A stretch of 64,000 nt of DNA from Clitoria ternatea (GCA_037962975.1 CM075673.1:163762667-163826666), one strand, 5' to 3'. Positions 1 through 13,888 are shown, counted from the first letter of the stretch. Numbers and translations are program-made. The notes: generated by a model from the sequence alone, not told the origin.

Positions 1-3000
1 AAAAGAGATTCTGAAAGCATCAAGAAATTAAAAGGCACGCGGAGCACATGCTATTTGTGTGACTAGGTAGAGGTAAATTCACGTTGAAGTTGAGGAGATT
101 CTCACGAAATCTATTTACATGTTAATCATGTTACTCTTTTTTATTGATTAAGATTTAAAATCACTTATCACTTTTAATCTTACATGTCTCTTGCAACTTG
201 TCCCATCAGTTAAAATATGTCACGGAAATCAATTGATTAATCATATCAAATTTTATCTCATTAATTTGTCACTAGTTAAAATGTTGACCACAAGTATTTT
301 TTAATATTTTTACATTGATTGTTTCATTAACTAGGAATAAAAGTGTTCACAAAACAACCTAATATACAAAACCCTAAAAAATTACTCTAGAAAATTAGAG
401 TTTACTATTCTCTGTTAATTATGTCACTTAAGTTACAACATATGTCTATAAATTATATTTATACAAAGGGTCGAAGGGAGGTGAAATTCGGCCCAAGTCT
501 ATCAAGTTAAGAGATCCTAGCTGCTATAATCGTAGGGAATCATCATCTGCTAAAATGAGAGAATGTAGTGGGGCCCCCTTTTAAGCCGAGAGGAAAAAAG
601 TATTTTTTAAATCATTTATTGAGATAATCAATATAAAAATTAATATTTTTACATATGTTAATTATTTTAATAATTGATATAAATTTTGTTACATCGATTA
701 TTGAAATAAATGATATAAAAATATATAAAATCAATACACATTAGTTGTTTTAATGTTTGGTATAAAAATATTTTTATATTGGTTATTAAAATAACTTATA
801 TAAAAACATGTTTAAATACTAAAAGAAAAAGGAAAATTGATCCTAAAATTTAAGAAGTTAATTAATGAGATAAAAATTTAATATGAGTAATCAATCGATG
901 GTGCCATATTTTAATTGGTGTGACAGGAGATAAGACATAGAAAATTTTCATCCTTTTTTATATATTTTATTTTTTAAAATCTATTTTTTTAAGGTTTTTG
1001 TAGGTAGATTAAAAAAGATTATTATATATCTTTTTAACTTTTTATCCCTAGTATCTCTTGTATACTTAATACTACTTCTTAATTAATTTTTTCTTGTTTT
1101 GAAAAAAATGATAAGTATAACACTTGTTTGTGGTATAGGCTGCAGTTGCATGATCGCATGAATTGTGTTAAATTTCAAAGTGGGTTCGTGACTCATTATC
1201 AAGTATAAATTTAATTATTGGCTAAATGAGTGTTTGTAGTGTTGTTGCGTTATAAGTTCAACTGCATAAAAAAATATGATTTAATTTGGTTTTATTGAAA
1301 AAAAATACCAAAATCAAATTAAATTATTATGTTTTGGACTAGTTCGGTTTATATTTTTACTTTAAATATTAAACATTTAGGCATTAATGTAATCGTATAA
1401 ATTATATAGTCAATTCCAAAAGTTATGTGAAATAAAAGAAAATATAATTTATCTTTAATTTTACTAATTTTTACAAATAATTTATCATACTATGAGTGCT
1501 CTATTTTATAATTTAATTATGTGTCGTGTTTATATAAAAAAATTATATCAATATTTAAGTTAAATTATTTGTATAAATTTTAAGTCCAATAAATTAATTC
1601 AATAGAACTTAATTGGCTGATATATAACCTTCATTTTTATAAAAAAATCATGCTTATGGAATTTAAACCAATGATCAAAGAGATGCCTTATAACTAAACC
1701 AAAACTAATCTTTACTTAAAGATGCTAGATAACTACTTAAATTATTGGTTAAATATATAAGTTGATCTTTTATCTTTTGCCTTCATTCAATATGCTCTCT
1801 TAACTTTTTTAGTTTTAAATTGACCCCTTATCTTTTTAAAGAGATTCGATTTGGTCATGTTATTAGGTTTGGAGTAACACGACTAATGTCGTGACAACTC
1901 ATGACACATTCTCAATTTGATTGATACATATGTTACAATTTAATTCGCTAACACATAAACTTGATATTTTTTTTTTGTTTTAGTTGCGGTTGAATTGGTG
2001 TCCTAGAAATGAGGGGAAACATGCTTTACAATCAGACCAAAGCTAATCTTTAGTGTAAAATATGAGTTAAAATATATATTCAGTCCCTTATGTTAATTTT
2101 AGGTCTCCATTTTATCATAATACTAATAAAAAAGTTTTTAAGACATTTAAAAAGAAATTTTTAAACAAGTTGTGTGGATAATATAGATTACACGACTAAA
2201 CCCTAAACCATAAACTACTACTTAAACCCCAAACTCTAAACAGAACTAACTAGATAGGGAGCAATTTAAATGATATAAATCATGTGATTAATCGTCAATT
2301 TTTTTAAATCCAAACAAGGTTTTTTTTGGTAAAAATCCAAACAAGTTATGCATGTTTTTTTTGTGTGGTGAAAACAAGTTATGCATGTGAAAATTTCAAA
2401 CTCCAAGTGTTGGGCCGTATTTTATTGTTGGGCCTACTTACGAAATAAATAAATTGCACGATTTCATGCAGTTTTAAAAACCTACAAAAACTTTCACCAA
2501 AATAACCTACAAAAACTGTACCAAAAAACCCTACAAAAACAAAACACATTTCAGGTGTTAACAAGAAAAACATATTACTGGTGGTTTTAACCTTATCAAT
2601 TAACTAGCAAAATTGGATTGAATTAAGTTTAATTTAGTGGTTGGGATCAATAAAACTGTTAATTAGAACTAAAGATAATTAAAACTTTCTTTCACATCAA
2701 AATTTTATGTCTATGTTTTAGTAAGTAAAATATTTATGGGAGTATAAAATAATTTTTCAAGATTGCTTTCATTTAAAATAAATTTTATGATAAGGTAAAT
2801 AGATTACATGGATATTTTAATAATTTCATATTAAATCTCAGTGAAATTTTTTATTCCCAGTTCCCACTAACATAAACGGAATAAAAGTTTAAAAATTTTG
2901 TTCATAAAAACTATTTTTAATAATTTTTTATTTTTATTACTTTCTATCAAATATAAAAACATAGAGCCTACTAAACACCATTAAGAATATGAACAGAGAC

Positions 3001-3070
3001 ATGGGGATCTGGTCTTTCCACCTTAAGATGTTTTCAGTTTGTTCGGCTTTTAATTTATTTTCCGTTGTAT
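1..3070. other. AT-rich intergenic DNA, no gene seen
   Basis: No coding region, RNA gene or complete transposon could be supported here. The DNA is strongly AT-rich with many homopolymer runs. From about 600 to 830 short near-repeats of the type 'ataaaaata...ttggttat' alternate with their complements; similar stretches recur near 10.0-10.26 kb and 26.8-27.0 kb and may be remains of subterminal repeats of a DNA transposon. A small ORF at 2379-2573 (minus) is low-complexity and is not called. Confidence 0.6.
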
Positions 3071-3074
3071 TAAA

Positions 3075-3375
3075 AAAACTTTAATACACATTTAAAATAA
3101 TATTATCATCAGTTTTAAATATAAACAAATTTAAGTATAATTTTTTGTTCTCACAGTGTTTGTAAATTCATAATTTTCTAACGTCATTAAATGTTTGTCT
3201 ATCAATATTGTCCTTCTTATATATATTTTTAGGACGACTAATTCTTTGTATAATAAATGATGTTAGAAATATTTTAAGATACCACATCAACTATTTGATA
3301 ACATTAGTGTACATAATTACTTCCAACCATTATTTTTAATATGTGAAAGTAGTTACTTTTGTTGATATTATAGCT
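3075..3375. repeat. Dispersed AT-rich repeat, copy 1
   Basis: This stretch shares an ordered series of words with three other places in the window (about 9290-9495, 25610-25805 and 41375-41465). The words are a 'cattaaatgttt..ctatcaa' block, 'ttcttatatatatttt', 'gacgactaat', 'aataaatgatgttagaa', 'attttaagata' and 'aactatttgataa'. The order is conserved while individual bases differ, so it is an old dispersed repeat family. No coding capacity or clear terminal repeats are visible, so its class is unknown. Confidence 0.6.
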
Positions 3376-3394
3376 AGCAATTCGGACGAGCAAT

Positions 3395-4085
3395 GCTAAA
3401 CAGGCCGGACTTTATTAGGTTACGGGCTATTTAGGGTTGGGCCAAAAAAGGCACGCATAAATTCAGACCTTGAAATTAGAGGCCCTGGCCCGGCCTTCAA
3501 CAAACTGCGGACTTGATCGGACAACTCATTTTTATAAAAAAATTATTAAAAAATTAATTTATAAAATATTGAGTTTCAAAAAACTAAACCAACTTATCAG
3601 AATTTTTCTAAAACTATGTTTGTAAAAAAATTTATGCTATTGAAATTAATTAACTATTGCTAGACAAACCATGCTATAAAATTAATAACTTTTCTTGTAA
3701 AAAATATGTTTGTTTTCATACTATAATTAAAAATTAAAATGAATAAAACATTAGCTACTAAGTTACTAATAATACTAACACACAAATACTATAAAATCAA
3801 CAAGATTTCTTGAAAAAATCTACTTGTAAAAACACCAACTAATAAATAGTACTTCTCATATTGCTAAATTAACTAATAAATAGTACTATTTTTTTAAAAA
3901 GGACTCGAGCCACCCGGGCCCGTGTGGGCTGATCCGTACTCAACTCATTTTTTTGGGCTTTTTTTTGTTATCGAATTTTTTTATTTTAATTATTAAGTTT
4001 GAATTTAGTTTTAAGGTCCATACATTATGTTTTTTATGACAGGCTCAAGCCAACCCATGCAGGTCGACCCATTTTACCAGTTCTA
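3395..4085. mobile_element. Putative non-autonomous hAT-like MITE
   Basis: Two GC-rich ends full of GGGCC/GGCCC words (about 3400-3520 and 3900-4085) enclose an AT-rich core, which is the usual look of a widespread class of plant hAT-type miniature elements. The terminal inverted repeats are too diverged to fix exact ends, and no target-site duplication was found, so both boundaries are approximate. Confidence 0.4.
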
Positions 4086-7000
4086 GTTTATATAGTAAAA
4101 AATATGTTCTAAATTTATAAAAACTTTTATTTAGTAAGTTTTACTTAATATTATTCATTGTAGTTCTTTATCCTTCTAATTTTGTACATATTTATTTGTT
4201 TCCTCATTTCTTTAAAAATATTTTTTTAGTGTAAGATGTGCTTGAAAATTATAAAATTAGAAATATATTTAGAATATCAAGATCCATTAATTTTAGTTTA
4301 AACGATGTAGGAAAAAACGTTTAAAAGAGTTTATCTAAAGAACTTATAAGGATGAAAATTTTATCTATTCAAAAAATACTTATATCAATAAAGTTATCAC
4401 ATCCTAAAATATTTTTACAAGTTGAATCATCATTAACTAAATAGACAAACTTTTATTATTATTAATAAGAGTCCAAATAAAAGCTCATAAGCAATGGACA
4501 CATTATTTAGAGTCTCTTTATTCATTTATTTTTTCTTTTTTGATATTGATTTTTTTACACTGTTTATTTTGTTTTTCTATTTCTATTTATGATAAGCCAA
4601 TATGCAACTAACACGTTAATTTTTTTTTACGGTGTGACAATCACTGGATTGTTTGAATTTTTTTTTTGGTTAACATCATTTTTAGGAGCTGAGATTAAAT
4701 TATTAAAAACATATAAGTAATGTTACTGTAAAAAGAATACACTAATTACTCTTTTTTTTTCTATTTCCTAAACAAGCATTAAATTGTTTTTCTATAGAAT
4801 ATTATTACTTTTATAGTTGTTTAAATTCAGTATTAATAAAACAAAAAGATCATATTAGATGCCCAGTGTTTGTTTATCCTCTCCTTTAGTTTAATTTAGT
4901 TGTAAATGTCTTTTAACGGTGTTCTTTTAAAAATAGTTTTGAAGAAAAAAGGAAATCGCCAATAAATATTAATTTAATTGGTTAAAGATTAAATTTATGA
5001 TCATAATATTATTGATTCAAATATTAGTAATGCAAATAATTTGTTGACAATAGATGATCAGATATTGTAATCAAATTGAATAATATTTTATTTAAAAATG
5101 AAATTGATTTGGACAATAAACATCTTTAATTTAAAGAATTTTTATTATATAAAGTACCTGGAAATTTAATATATACAAGAACCATCTAAAAATGTCCTTT
5201 AAGATCCATTCATTGTTGGTATTACTATTATATATCCAATTAGGAAAGATCATCCATTTTCTCGGAACCTCATCCATTTTTTTTTGTCATTTTCAAACAA
5301 ATTGAATCCAGTAACTCATCAAAATCATGAGATATTTAAGATTCTGAGTATTTACTTATTTATGAATTATTCACCAACAAGATTTTTATATTAAAAAAAA
5401 TTTAAACTCATGATCTTATAAACAAAATAAAATATTAACATTTTTTTTTATGGTGCTCTACATTTATTTCTCCTTGCCTTTGACCTGGTATATGAGCTGG
5501 CTAATGTACCATTTGGTTCTTGTTTAAGTATTATCATTAATCCAAATTCAATTAAAAACCAATAATGCACAGACACCTACTGACATAACCTATTGTGGTG
5601 GGCTCCGGGTACCGAGGTGTGCAACACAACTGTTATTATTTCATGATTATGCTTTTCTAATCAATTCAATAAAAGTTAAATTATTGGTATTGCTGAAGCT
5701 TCTAATTCTAAAAGTTTTGGACCCTGCTTTATGTCCCTGGCTTTCGTGACACAAACAGATAGATACATTACAAGCTACATATTCCAGAATGTCATTAATG
5801 GGGCCTCTTTGTTCAAAATGATATCATATGCTTGTAGGTATTGATATGGTGTGAATCTGCAGACATGCATATATTCCTGAATCATATATATATGGGACAA
5901 ATCTCTTATAATGAACCAGCAGCCCTACTATTTCCATTGATCAAGGAGTGTAATCAACAGGCAATAGGTAGACAACCTATTGTCTTTAAGGATTGAAAAT
6001 TGAAAAATCTTACTAATAGTATATTGCATTTGGTTGTGATTGTCTTATGTGATAGTTGGTCTACTTTTGTTATTTTCTTGACTTTTAGGGTTTGTTTGAT
6101 ATGCAATAGAGAAACAAAATTATAAAAATAGGAAAATCTAAATGTTAATATTGATCATTTATATCATTTGAGACATCAAAAATTCTATTTGAGATAATCA
6201 AAATTAAAGTTTGACCAACTCTAACTCCTAACCAAACACCCCCTTAATAATATATCCTAACCAACCTTTGCTTGAAAACCATCTTAAAAAAAAGTTAATA
6301 ATATGATTCAACATTGAAACTAGACTATAATGTTACTATCCGGAAGTGCAATATAGATGACATTCTCACGATTATGTTGCTAATCAATAGTCATTTAGTT
6401 CAAATTTCACCATTTTCTATTTTGTTGTTTTGGATTGATTTGAAAACATCCACATGAAGAAGCTATAATACATAATAGTTCAAAGGTTTCTTTATTTTCA
6501 ATTTTTAGAATAGCTGTAAAGTAAAAGGGGGGATATAATAGGATTTATAGTTTAAAATGAAAGAATGAGAGATTTAGGAATCGAATTTTATTCTGTTCAT
6601 TTAAATGTTCATATCAAACACTCTTATTCTGGACTAGTCCTTTAGGTTCAAAACATATTAAATTCACCTGTAACATGTTTCTTACTGCAAGACAAACTTA
6701 TTTTGCTTCATGATTCAAGGAAATACACCTACTACTGCTTTGTGTAGATTTGCTCAAACATGCTGAGTGTAATTTAATGCATGGAGAATTAAATTCAGCG
6801 GAGAATAATATTAAAAAAGTTCTGGTGTTCTCAGCAATAGCATGAATGTGGATTGAAAGATTGTTTCACTGCCTGATTGTCTTTCTAATTTGACTATAAC
6901 TTCACGTCTGTTTCTCCTGTGAACAAGACATGTTAATGACAATGATCCCAACAACCATGTTCCTACACCCATACACCATTTAATTACTTTTTGTTTTGTT

Positions 7001-7990
7001 TCATTAGAAATCGAACAAGTATCATAAGAGTTTAATAATTTACATTTTTTCTAAATCAACTCATCTTGTTCTCGTTAACCATTGAGTTACATTTTATAAT
7101 TGCATGCAAAAATCCAAAACTTGAAAATTACTTATAGATGTTAAAATGAATCCACATTCATGATTCACAGAAACGTTGAGCCAAACATGCACTTAAACAG
7201 TGTATCTACATGCCGTATTCTATATAGTCTATGATATGAGCAACCGTATCTCAAATATGTGAAAATCTAGAAAAGCGTGCACCAATTGTGCTCACTAGCC
7301 TCTTAAAATGCAATCAGGTAAAACAGTAACATTTTTGTTTGAATTGGTTGCTTTTAAAGCAGATCTAATCTATTGAAAATGCATAAAGAAACGATTTTAT
7401 GTACCAACAGATGTATGCATGAAATGAGTTTAAATTTCTCTGCTAAAACTTTCACGTGTTGAGGCAAGAAAAGGGGTAATCATGCTCTTTCATTATAAAT
7501 TAAGCAACTTCTAACCATCTTCCCTTCCTTGAATTTTTTTTTTATAGAAACTAGAGACACAGAATTCTATAATGCAATTCGACTGTAACACAACTCTGCA
7601 TATAAACATCGGTGACATCTTGTTCCCTTGGTTGTTTCTTAGTTGTATTTTCCATATTCTAAGGTCACCTTCACATGTAACTTTTATATATATATATATA
7701 TATAAATTATGAGGTTTAGTAATAGTTACATCATTCTTTAACAATATGTGTGAGGATTCGATTTAACTACTTATGAGAATGAAACAATATTTTATAATCA
7801 TCTTACAAATGTTTTATGCGAGCTTAGTTTTTAAGAGATTAGTTACAATTTCGGGTGTTGGATACTTGGTCTAGTGTATACCAAAAATATATATAAAAAA
7901 ATTTGAAAAGGAATTATTTGTCAGAATCCAAGAGTAGGAAATTTCAGCCAAGGCACACGATTGTAGGATCTCATTATTTTATATAAGACA
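4086..7990. other. Intergenic DNA, no gene seen
   Basis: Long AT-rich spacer upstream of the gene at 8068. It contains only short low-complexity ORFs and a (TA)n microsatellite near 7686-7704. No RNA gene or bounded transposon was recognised. Confidence 0.55.
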
Positions 7991-7994
7991 TAAG

Positions 7995-8004
7995 CTTATA
8001 TAAC
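7995..8004 (+). promoter_or_regulatory. TATA box of the gene at 8068
   Basis: A TATATAA-type box lies about 65-75 bases before the ATG at 8068, a usual distance for a plant gene with a short 5' leader. A second TATATAA word at about 7979-7986 could serve instead. Confidence 0.55.
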
Positions 8005-8067
8005 CAACCTCAAAACGCATCTTCCTCTTCATAGATTCAAGCACAACATATTCAAAATACAAACTCA

Positions 8068-8553
8068 ATGGCCCAGTTTCTTCTATTATGCTTTCTCTTA
8101 ACAAATACTCTTCTGGGTCTAGTTTTGGCTACAAACCAACCCCAAATCAGTATCCAATCAATTTCAACACAATTTTCAAACCCTCCAGCTGAGAGTCCAT
8201 CTAGAGGCCAAGGAACATACACATCAGAACCCTCTGTTGGAAGAAAACTTGGTAAGCACCAACATAAGCAAGTTGGTCCATGTCCTACTCCATCTGAAGC
8301 ACCACAAAGTGAAAAGAATATGCATTCTCAAGGGAGTATTCCAAGTCATCAAAAGACTTCTGTTGTACCAGAAGATGAAGCAGTTTTGGGTTCTCAGGGT
8401 CAGGCCCACTTGTTAAAGCATAAGCACCACTCATTTGACAAGTCCATAGCAGGAGCAGGAGTGATTCTTGGAGGGCTTGCTACCACTTTCTTGGTGTCAG
8501 TTTTCTGTTATATCAGAGCTACAGCAAGGCACAAGTCAGAAACTACTGTCTAG
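8068..8553 (+). CDS. Small secreted/type-I membrane protein, function unknown
   Basis: This intronless ORF encodes 161 aa. Residues 1-21 form a clear signal peptide (hydrophobic run FLLLCFLL through LVLA). Residues 25-115 are polar, rich in Ser, Pro, Gln and His, with two short Lys/His clusters (around 59-68 and 117-121). Residues about 127-149 form a single Gly-rich membrane span (VILGGLATTFLVSVFCYI) followed by a short basic cytosolic tail. The predicted topology is N-terminus outside, C-terminus in the cytosol. The His/Lys stretch joined to a 'DKSIAGAGVILGGLATTFLV' segment is the hallmark of a conserved plant family annotated only as putative transmembrane protein; I know no function for it. 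The start is supported by the signal peptide and the TATA box about 70 bases upstream. The reverse-strand ORF inside it is a shadow. Confidence 0.85.
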   Translation: MAQFLLLCFLLTNTLLGLVLATNQPQISIQSISTQFSNPPAESPSRGQGTYTSEPSVGRKLGKHQHKQVGPCPTPSEAPQSEKNMHSQGSIPSHQKTSVVPEDEAVLGSQGQAHLLKHKHHSFDKSIAGAGVILGGLATTFLVSVFCYIRATARHKSETTV

Positions 8554-10338
8554 TTTCTTCTTCTCTTACTGTCTCACTTTCTTGTAATGTATACATACAA
8601 AGTGTAAAGGAAACTACTGAGTAGATAATGATTTGTCAGCCACATGTGTTCAAATTAAAATAACGAACTCTTTTTAACAAATATATACCCTTTTCAACTA
8701 ATTTGAGAGAGAGAGCTTGTCTGTGGTATTCAACTGATACTATCAGTCGATTTTGGTCATTGGTCATTTTCATTGATTTGGTATATACATACAAGTATAA
8801 TTTAGACTAGCTTCTATTGTAAAATCCAAATTATCCAATCATGGATATCATTATGGTGGAAAAGTTTTTCCTGTAAAAAGCGGTTAAATAACTACTTTAG
8901 TCCTTATCTTAAGATTCTGTTTCAGTTGAGTTCCTTCACTAATGTTAAGAAAAAGAACCAAAGTGAAACAAAATCCAAAGAAAATGGACCAAATTTAAAC
9001 ACATAAACACTAACTTATTGTTGCATAAATGATATGCATGCTTGCATTAAAATAGGGAGTTGGAATGTGTGGTAAAATGAATGCAACATGTTCTTGTGAA
9101 TCTTACCAACACATTCCTAATAAAGACACAAGAAAAGAATAATAAGGATTTAAAACTCCAGATTGAGAGAAAATATCTGAGAGAAAATTCTGAGTTTATA
9201 CGCTGATAATATTTAAGTAGGATATGTAATAATATCTCTAGTTTTAAAATAACTAAATTTTAGTAGATTTTTTTGTCTCATAATGTGAGTAAAATTATAC
9301 TTTTTTTAATGTAATTAAATGTTTATCTATCAAATATGTTCTTTTTATATATATTTCCAAGAAAACTAATGTTTTTATAATATATGATATTAGAAGTATT
9401 TTAAGATATTATATCAAATATTTGATAATATTAATATAAATAACTACTTTCAACAATTATTCTTAGTATATGTGGAATAATTACTTTTGTTTATATGTTT
9501 TATTAGATACTGTTATATGTTTTTGTGGTGTAAAAAAAATTTAATTTTTAAAATGGTTTTAGAACACGATAAATTTTCACACCCATGAACTAATTCACTA
9601 ATCAGTATAGTGCGAATAATTTTTTATACCCACACCATGAGAGTTTCTTTTTATGAAGAAAAGAGGTTGAGAATTTAAAAGAGAGGAATCCTAAGAAAAT
9701 AAAATAAAACAAAAACAAAATTGGACAAATTATATATTGTGAAAAATCAGGGTTTTTCATTTCACAATTTTGTTCCCTAATTATTTCATTAGTACCTTAA
9801 TTAATTATGTTGTCAACACCCATACTAGCAAACTTACACTTTTTTAATTCTTACACTCGTAAACTAATTTTTAAACATTAGTAGTATTTAAATCTTATGC
9901 CCTTAATTTATTAAACAAGAATGTAATTAGTGAGTCATGTGCCCGATAGTTTCCGTTTTCATGATCATCTTTTTTATACCAAATTATTATACTGACTATA
10001 TTTATATATAGTAGTGTAAAGGCTAATTTATAAATCAGTTATAAAGTGATGGATGTAAAATATATAATTTTATATAAATTATAAAAATAACTAGGTATAA
10101 CAATAAAAATACTGGTTACAAAAATAGCTAGTATAAAATCATCTATATTTTATACTGGTTATTTTTAGAAATGGTTAAATTTTTTTAAAATCAATTATAA
10201 ATAGTTAGTGTAATAAATCAATTATAAAAATAAACGTATAATAAACTAGTATGAAAAGTGATTTGTGTAACAATCAACACCCACCAATATGCAAGAAAAT
10301 CAAATAATAAGAATAAATTAAGACCTGAAATTTAAATA
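8554..10338. other. Intergenic DNA with old repeats
   Basis: AT-rich spacer after the membrane-protein gene. It includes copy 2 of the dispersed AT-rich repeat and, at about 10010-10260, short 'actggttat/ataaccagt'-like words in both orientations. No gene was recognised. Confidence 0.5.
9290..9495. repeat. Dispersed AT-rich repeat, copy 2
   Basis: Shows the same order of words as the copy at 3075-3375: 'taattaaatgtttatctatcaaa', 'tatatatttccaag', 'aatatatgatattagaagtattttaagata' and 'atttgataat'. It is diverged by many substitutions, consistent with an old family. Confidence 0.6.
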
Positions 10339-10343
10339 ATATC

Positions 10344-11223
10344 TGAATTGATCTGGTCTGAGGTCAAGAAACCCGACTGGGGACCAGCCACAAAAGCCAA
10401 AGATTTAGATGTTTGTACACCGGTACAGTGGGTATCCGGTATTATAATCCGAACTCTCAGTGGGAGAACCCGGTCTTGTTGTCCTGGAGATCTTTCTCAC
10501 CAAGCTTTCACGTTGATAGGGAGCGAAAGGTGGTGTCACCTACGAAGATTCTCCGACGTCCAAGTCAATGAAGAGAATTAAAACTTCAGAGTGCAATAGT
10601 ATATAGAGAGTCAGAACAACGTAACCTTTTGTGAGTGTGAAAATCGACTATTTATAGATGAGCGTGGAGAATGAACCGTTAGGCACAGGTGGGGTCAGGA
10701 GATAAATAGTATAATGCTCAGTGTACGATTCTGACACGCGACGCGGGAGGGAGCCGCATTTCTTACGTATCGCTCTTGTGGCTGTACCTTGTACCTTCTG
10801 TCTGGTGACGTGGATACTTTCGTGTATGCAGGGTGTCAATATGTGCACATCGGCTTGAGCACTTGGCCCACTTCAAGTAACGAGGATTTGGGAAGTGGAG
10901 TAGCCACTTATCGTCTCAAAGTTTGGGCGAATGATTATGTATAATAAAATAGGGAGAGTGCAAGTGTTGGGTCAGGAGATAGAAAGTGCGTTGCGTAGAG
11001 CATGCTTTTGACACATGGCATGGGAAGAACTGTATCTTTGCCAATATCCCTATGGCCACAGAACGGATCATAACCGGTGTGTAAAGTGTTGTCTTGGACA
11101 TGCCGGTATAGGAAGAATGCTTATACAGTCTAGTAGTCTAGTGACCAACCTGCAGCTTCAGTAACAAGTGGAAAACAGATAAAATGACACCTTTGCCCTG
11201 GTACCGGTATCTAGACCGGATCA
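10344..11223 (-). mobile_element. Solo LTR of a Tat-type Ty3/gypsy element
   Basis: The unit begins TGAATTGATC and ends ACCGGATCA, so it has canonical TG...CA ends, and it is flanked by a perfect 5-bp target duplication ATATC (10339-10343 and 11224-11228). Read on the minus strand it has a TATA box (CTATAAATAG at about 10647-10656) followed by a TTGGACGTCGGAG word (about 10550-10562), resembling the R/U5 of Tat-type gypsy LTRs. The same start (TGATCCGGTC on the minus strand) and a similar TTGAGCGTCAGAG word occur in the LTR at 51502-52426. No internal region adjoins it, so it is a solo LTR, the product of LTR-LTR recombination. Small ORFs inside are not genes. Confidence 0.85.
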
Positions 11224-11711
11224 ATATCAATCGCTACAAAATTAATGTAATAGTATAAAATGTATAAGTAATACCCCTCTCTCACGCATAGAGAGATATT
11301 AATTTTTTTGTGCATAAATGAATGAAGTAACAAATATTTTTAAATTCATATAAAATTCTATAATATGATATACATGATCAAAAGCTTTAATGAAATGGTT
11401 AATTCTGGATATATTTTTTTCCAGTATAAATTTATTGAAGATTTACCAATTAATTGTAAGCGTAAGTTAAACCTTTTTTTTTAATCTCTATGTGAGTGAA
11501 GATGTTAATTTATATATATCCATATAAATGCTTTTTAAAATGAAGTTTACATAATAACCAAACTGTGACTCAATTGATGACATAGGTTGAGATTTTGTAA
11601 AGAGTTTCAAGTTAAATTCTCAATAAACACACTCATCGGAAGAGACGAAAAATCATTAATTGTGACTAACTTCTGGATTAATTATGATTTAGGTTTTCGG
11701 CAACACAATAG

Positions 11712-13888
11712 ATGAGAGAAAATATGTTTTGCCAATTACACCCTCTTAATGCTAGTCAATATCAAATTTTTAAGGGAATCGACACAACAAGGTTAGCTAG
11801 GGTTGAGAAGCCTTTTCCACTCAAACCCACCAAGGATAAGCATTTTTCTGAGTTCTATCAAGGTGATGGGCATCCTACTGACCGATGTCGTCAGTTAGAA
11901 AATGCAATCGAAAAGTTAGTGTAGAAGGGTGAAGAAAGTATGTCAAAATTGCCTTTGATAACCAAAGTGGCCCCTTAAGCGCGGACAAGATTACCATCTT
12001 GATGACGATAGAAGAATTTTTAATAAGAAAAAGATAATCGTTGCAAAGGCAAAAAATAAAGAGGATGAGAAAGAAGATAAGGAGGAAAAGGTGTAGCTAC
12101 AAATCAGTCAAGGTATTGTTGACATGATTGCGAGAGGTTCCACAGGAGAAGGCAGCACCTTTACCTCGAGGAAGAAGCATTTGTGCCTTGTGGTAAACAT
12201 CCGAAGTGGCACGAAGGAAGCCTCCACATTGTCTATACCATAGGTAACCTTCACCGAAGATGATTTTGGGGATATTGACAGGTCCTATGATGATGCTATG
12301 GTGGTTTAGGAAATTATTTGCAACACCACGATCAAGAGATTGTTGATTAACCAAGGTAATTCATGCAAAATGTTATTTTATGAAGATTTTCAAATGATGA
12401 GGCTCAATAACGCCGACCTCATTACCCATAGTCAGGGGCCAGTGGCTTTCAATAAAGCAACAACCTTTACCAATGGGTACCTCGAGGCATGGATCACACT
12501 TGAGGGCCACCCCAACTTTAGGATGGTAAGACCAAATTCTTCGTTTTGAACATCAGGTCCCCCTTTAACACCATTATTGACAAACCTAACTTGCATGACT
12601 TATAAGCAATTGTGTCAACACACCACCTGATGATAAAGTTAGTCGACCGAAACAACATCGTTACATGCGCCCAAGGTGAACGAAAAACAATAAGAGAAGC
12701 ATACAATATGACCTTCCAAGTGGAAAAGGTCGATCTGATGAACAAGAATAAAGGAATCAATGAGCCTAGACTTGCTACTAGAACTTGCAATATGGCAGAC
12801 CTGGACCCAAAGCTAATTTCAAAGATGACAAGGATTATCCAACCCGTCTACAATCCGAGGATAAGAGTGTCCATTTCCATCTAGGGTAACAAGCAAATAA
12901 GTTCACTAATTTAGAGGCCAACTTAAACACAAAGGTATGAAAAGACCTTGAATTTCTTTTAAGATCTAACTATGATCTTTTTGCTTGGAAAATGACCGAC
13001 ATGCCTAAGGTAGATCTAAATTTCTACTACCTGGCATTGTTGCCTATTGTGAAGTCAATAACTTAAAGGAAGTATATACTCGAGCAAGAGAAGTAAATGA
13101 TGACTTGCGAAGCCTTGGACAAACTCTTAAAAGTTGGTTTTATAAGTGAAGTTCAACATGCTTCATGGATCTCAGATATTGTTATGGTGAGGAAGGCCAA
13201 CAAAAAAAAAGAAGGATGTGTATTAACCACATAAACTTGAATAAAGCTTTCCTTAAGGAACCTTATCCCCTTCAACATATTGTCAAGTTAGTTGATTACT
13301 TGTTAGGGCACGAGCTCATCTCTTTCATGGGCACCTACTTAGGGTACAACCAGATATCCATGCATGTTGAGGACTAGGAGAAAATAATGGTCATAAATGA
13401 TTGAGGAGTTTTGTGTTATCAAGTAATGCCTTTCGACTTAAAGAGTGTTGGGGCCACCTACCAGAGGATGATGAACACCGTCCTTGATGGGATTAATAAA
13501 AATAGTGTAAAGATGTACATCGATGACATAATCACCAAGACTTTAGCAGGGGGCAATCATGTAGCTGATCCAAAAGAAATTTTTGACAGTCTCTGTCAGC
13601 GAAACCCGCGTTTGAATCCTTTAAAGTGTAACTTTGGGGTATTGCTCAAAAGATTCCTCGATTTCATGTTGACAAGGAATAGAGCCAAATTTGGAGAAGT
13701 GCAGAGCGATAATGAATATGAAAAACCCGTCTAATCTTAAGGAAGTTCAAGCTCTAAATAGGAAGATGACAACTTTATCCCGATTCATGACAACCCACAG
13801 ATCCTTCCTTTTATATAAACTGTTGAGGAAAAATAAGTCTTTCCAATGGACCCCAGACAGTGAAGACACTTTCCAAAGTTTGAAAAGC
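11712..13888 (+). pseudogene. Decayed Ty3/gypsy (Tat-type) gag-pol, left part
   Basis: Several ORF fragments in plus orientation read in order as a gypsy polyprotein. At 11712-11924 is a Gag C-terminal zinc-knuckle-like piece (FYQGDGHPTDRCRQLENAIE). At 12340-12540 is a protease-like piece beginning LINQGNSCKMLFYEDF. At 12930-13380 is the reverse-transcriptase N-terminus with MCINHINLNKAF, and at 13411-13734 the RT core with the YIDD active-site box. At 13691-13888 is the RT thumb/connection. Frames change several times and stops interrupt it, so it is dead. The sequence resembles the better-preserved element at 58-63 kb. It stops abruptly at 13888, where an LTR begins, and integrase remains resume at 18782; the RNase H part is missing. 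Confidence 0.88.

Noticed and set aside
2190..2245. Interstitial telomere-like AAACCCTAAA words
   Set aside because: Only a few degenerate copies mixed with unrelated sequence; not a telomere repeat tract.
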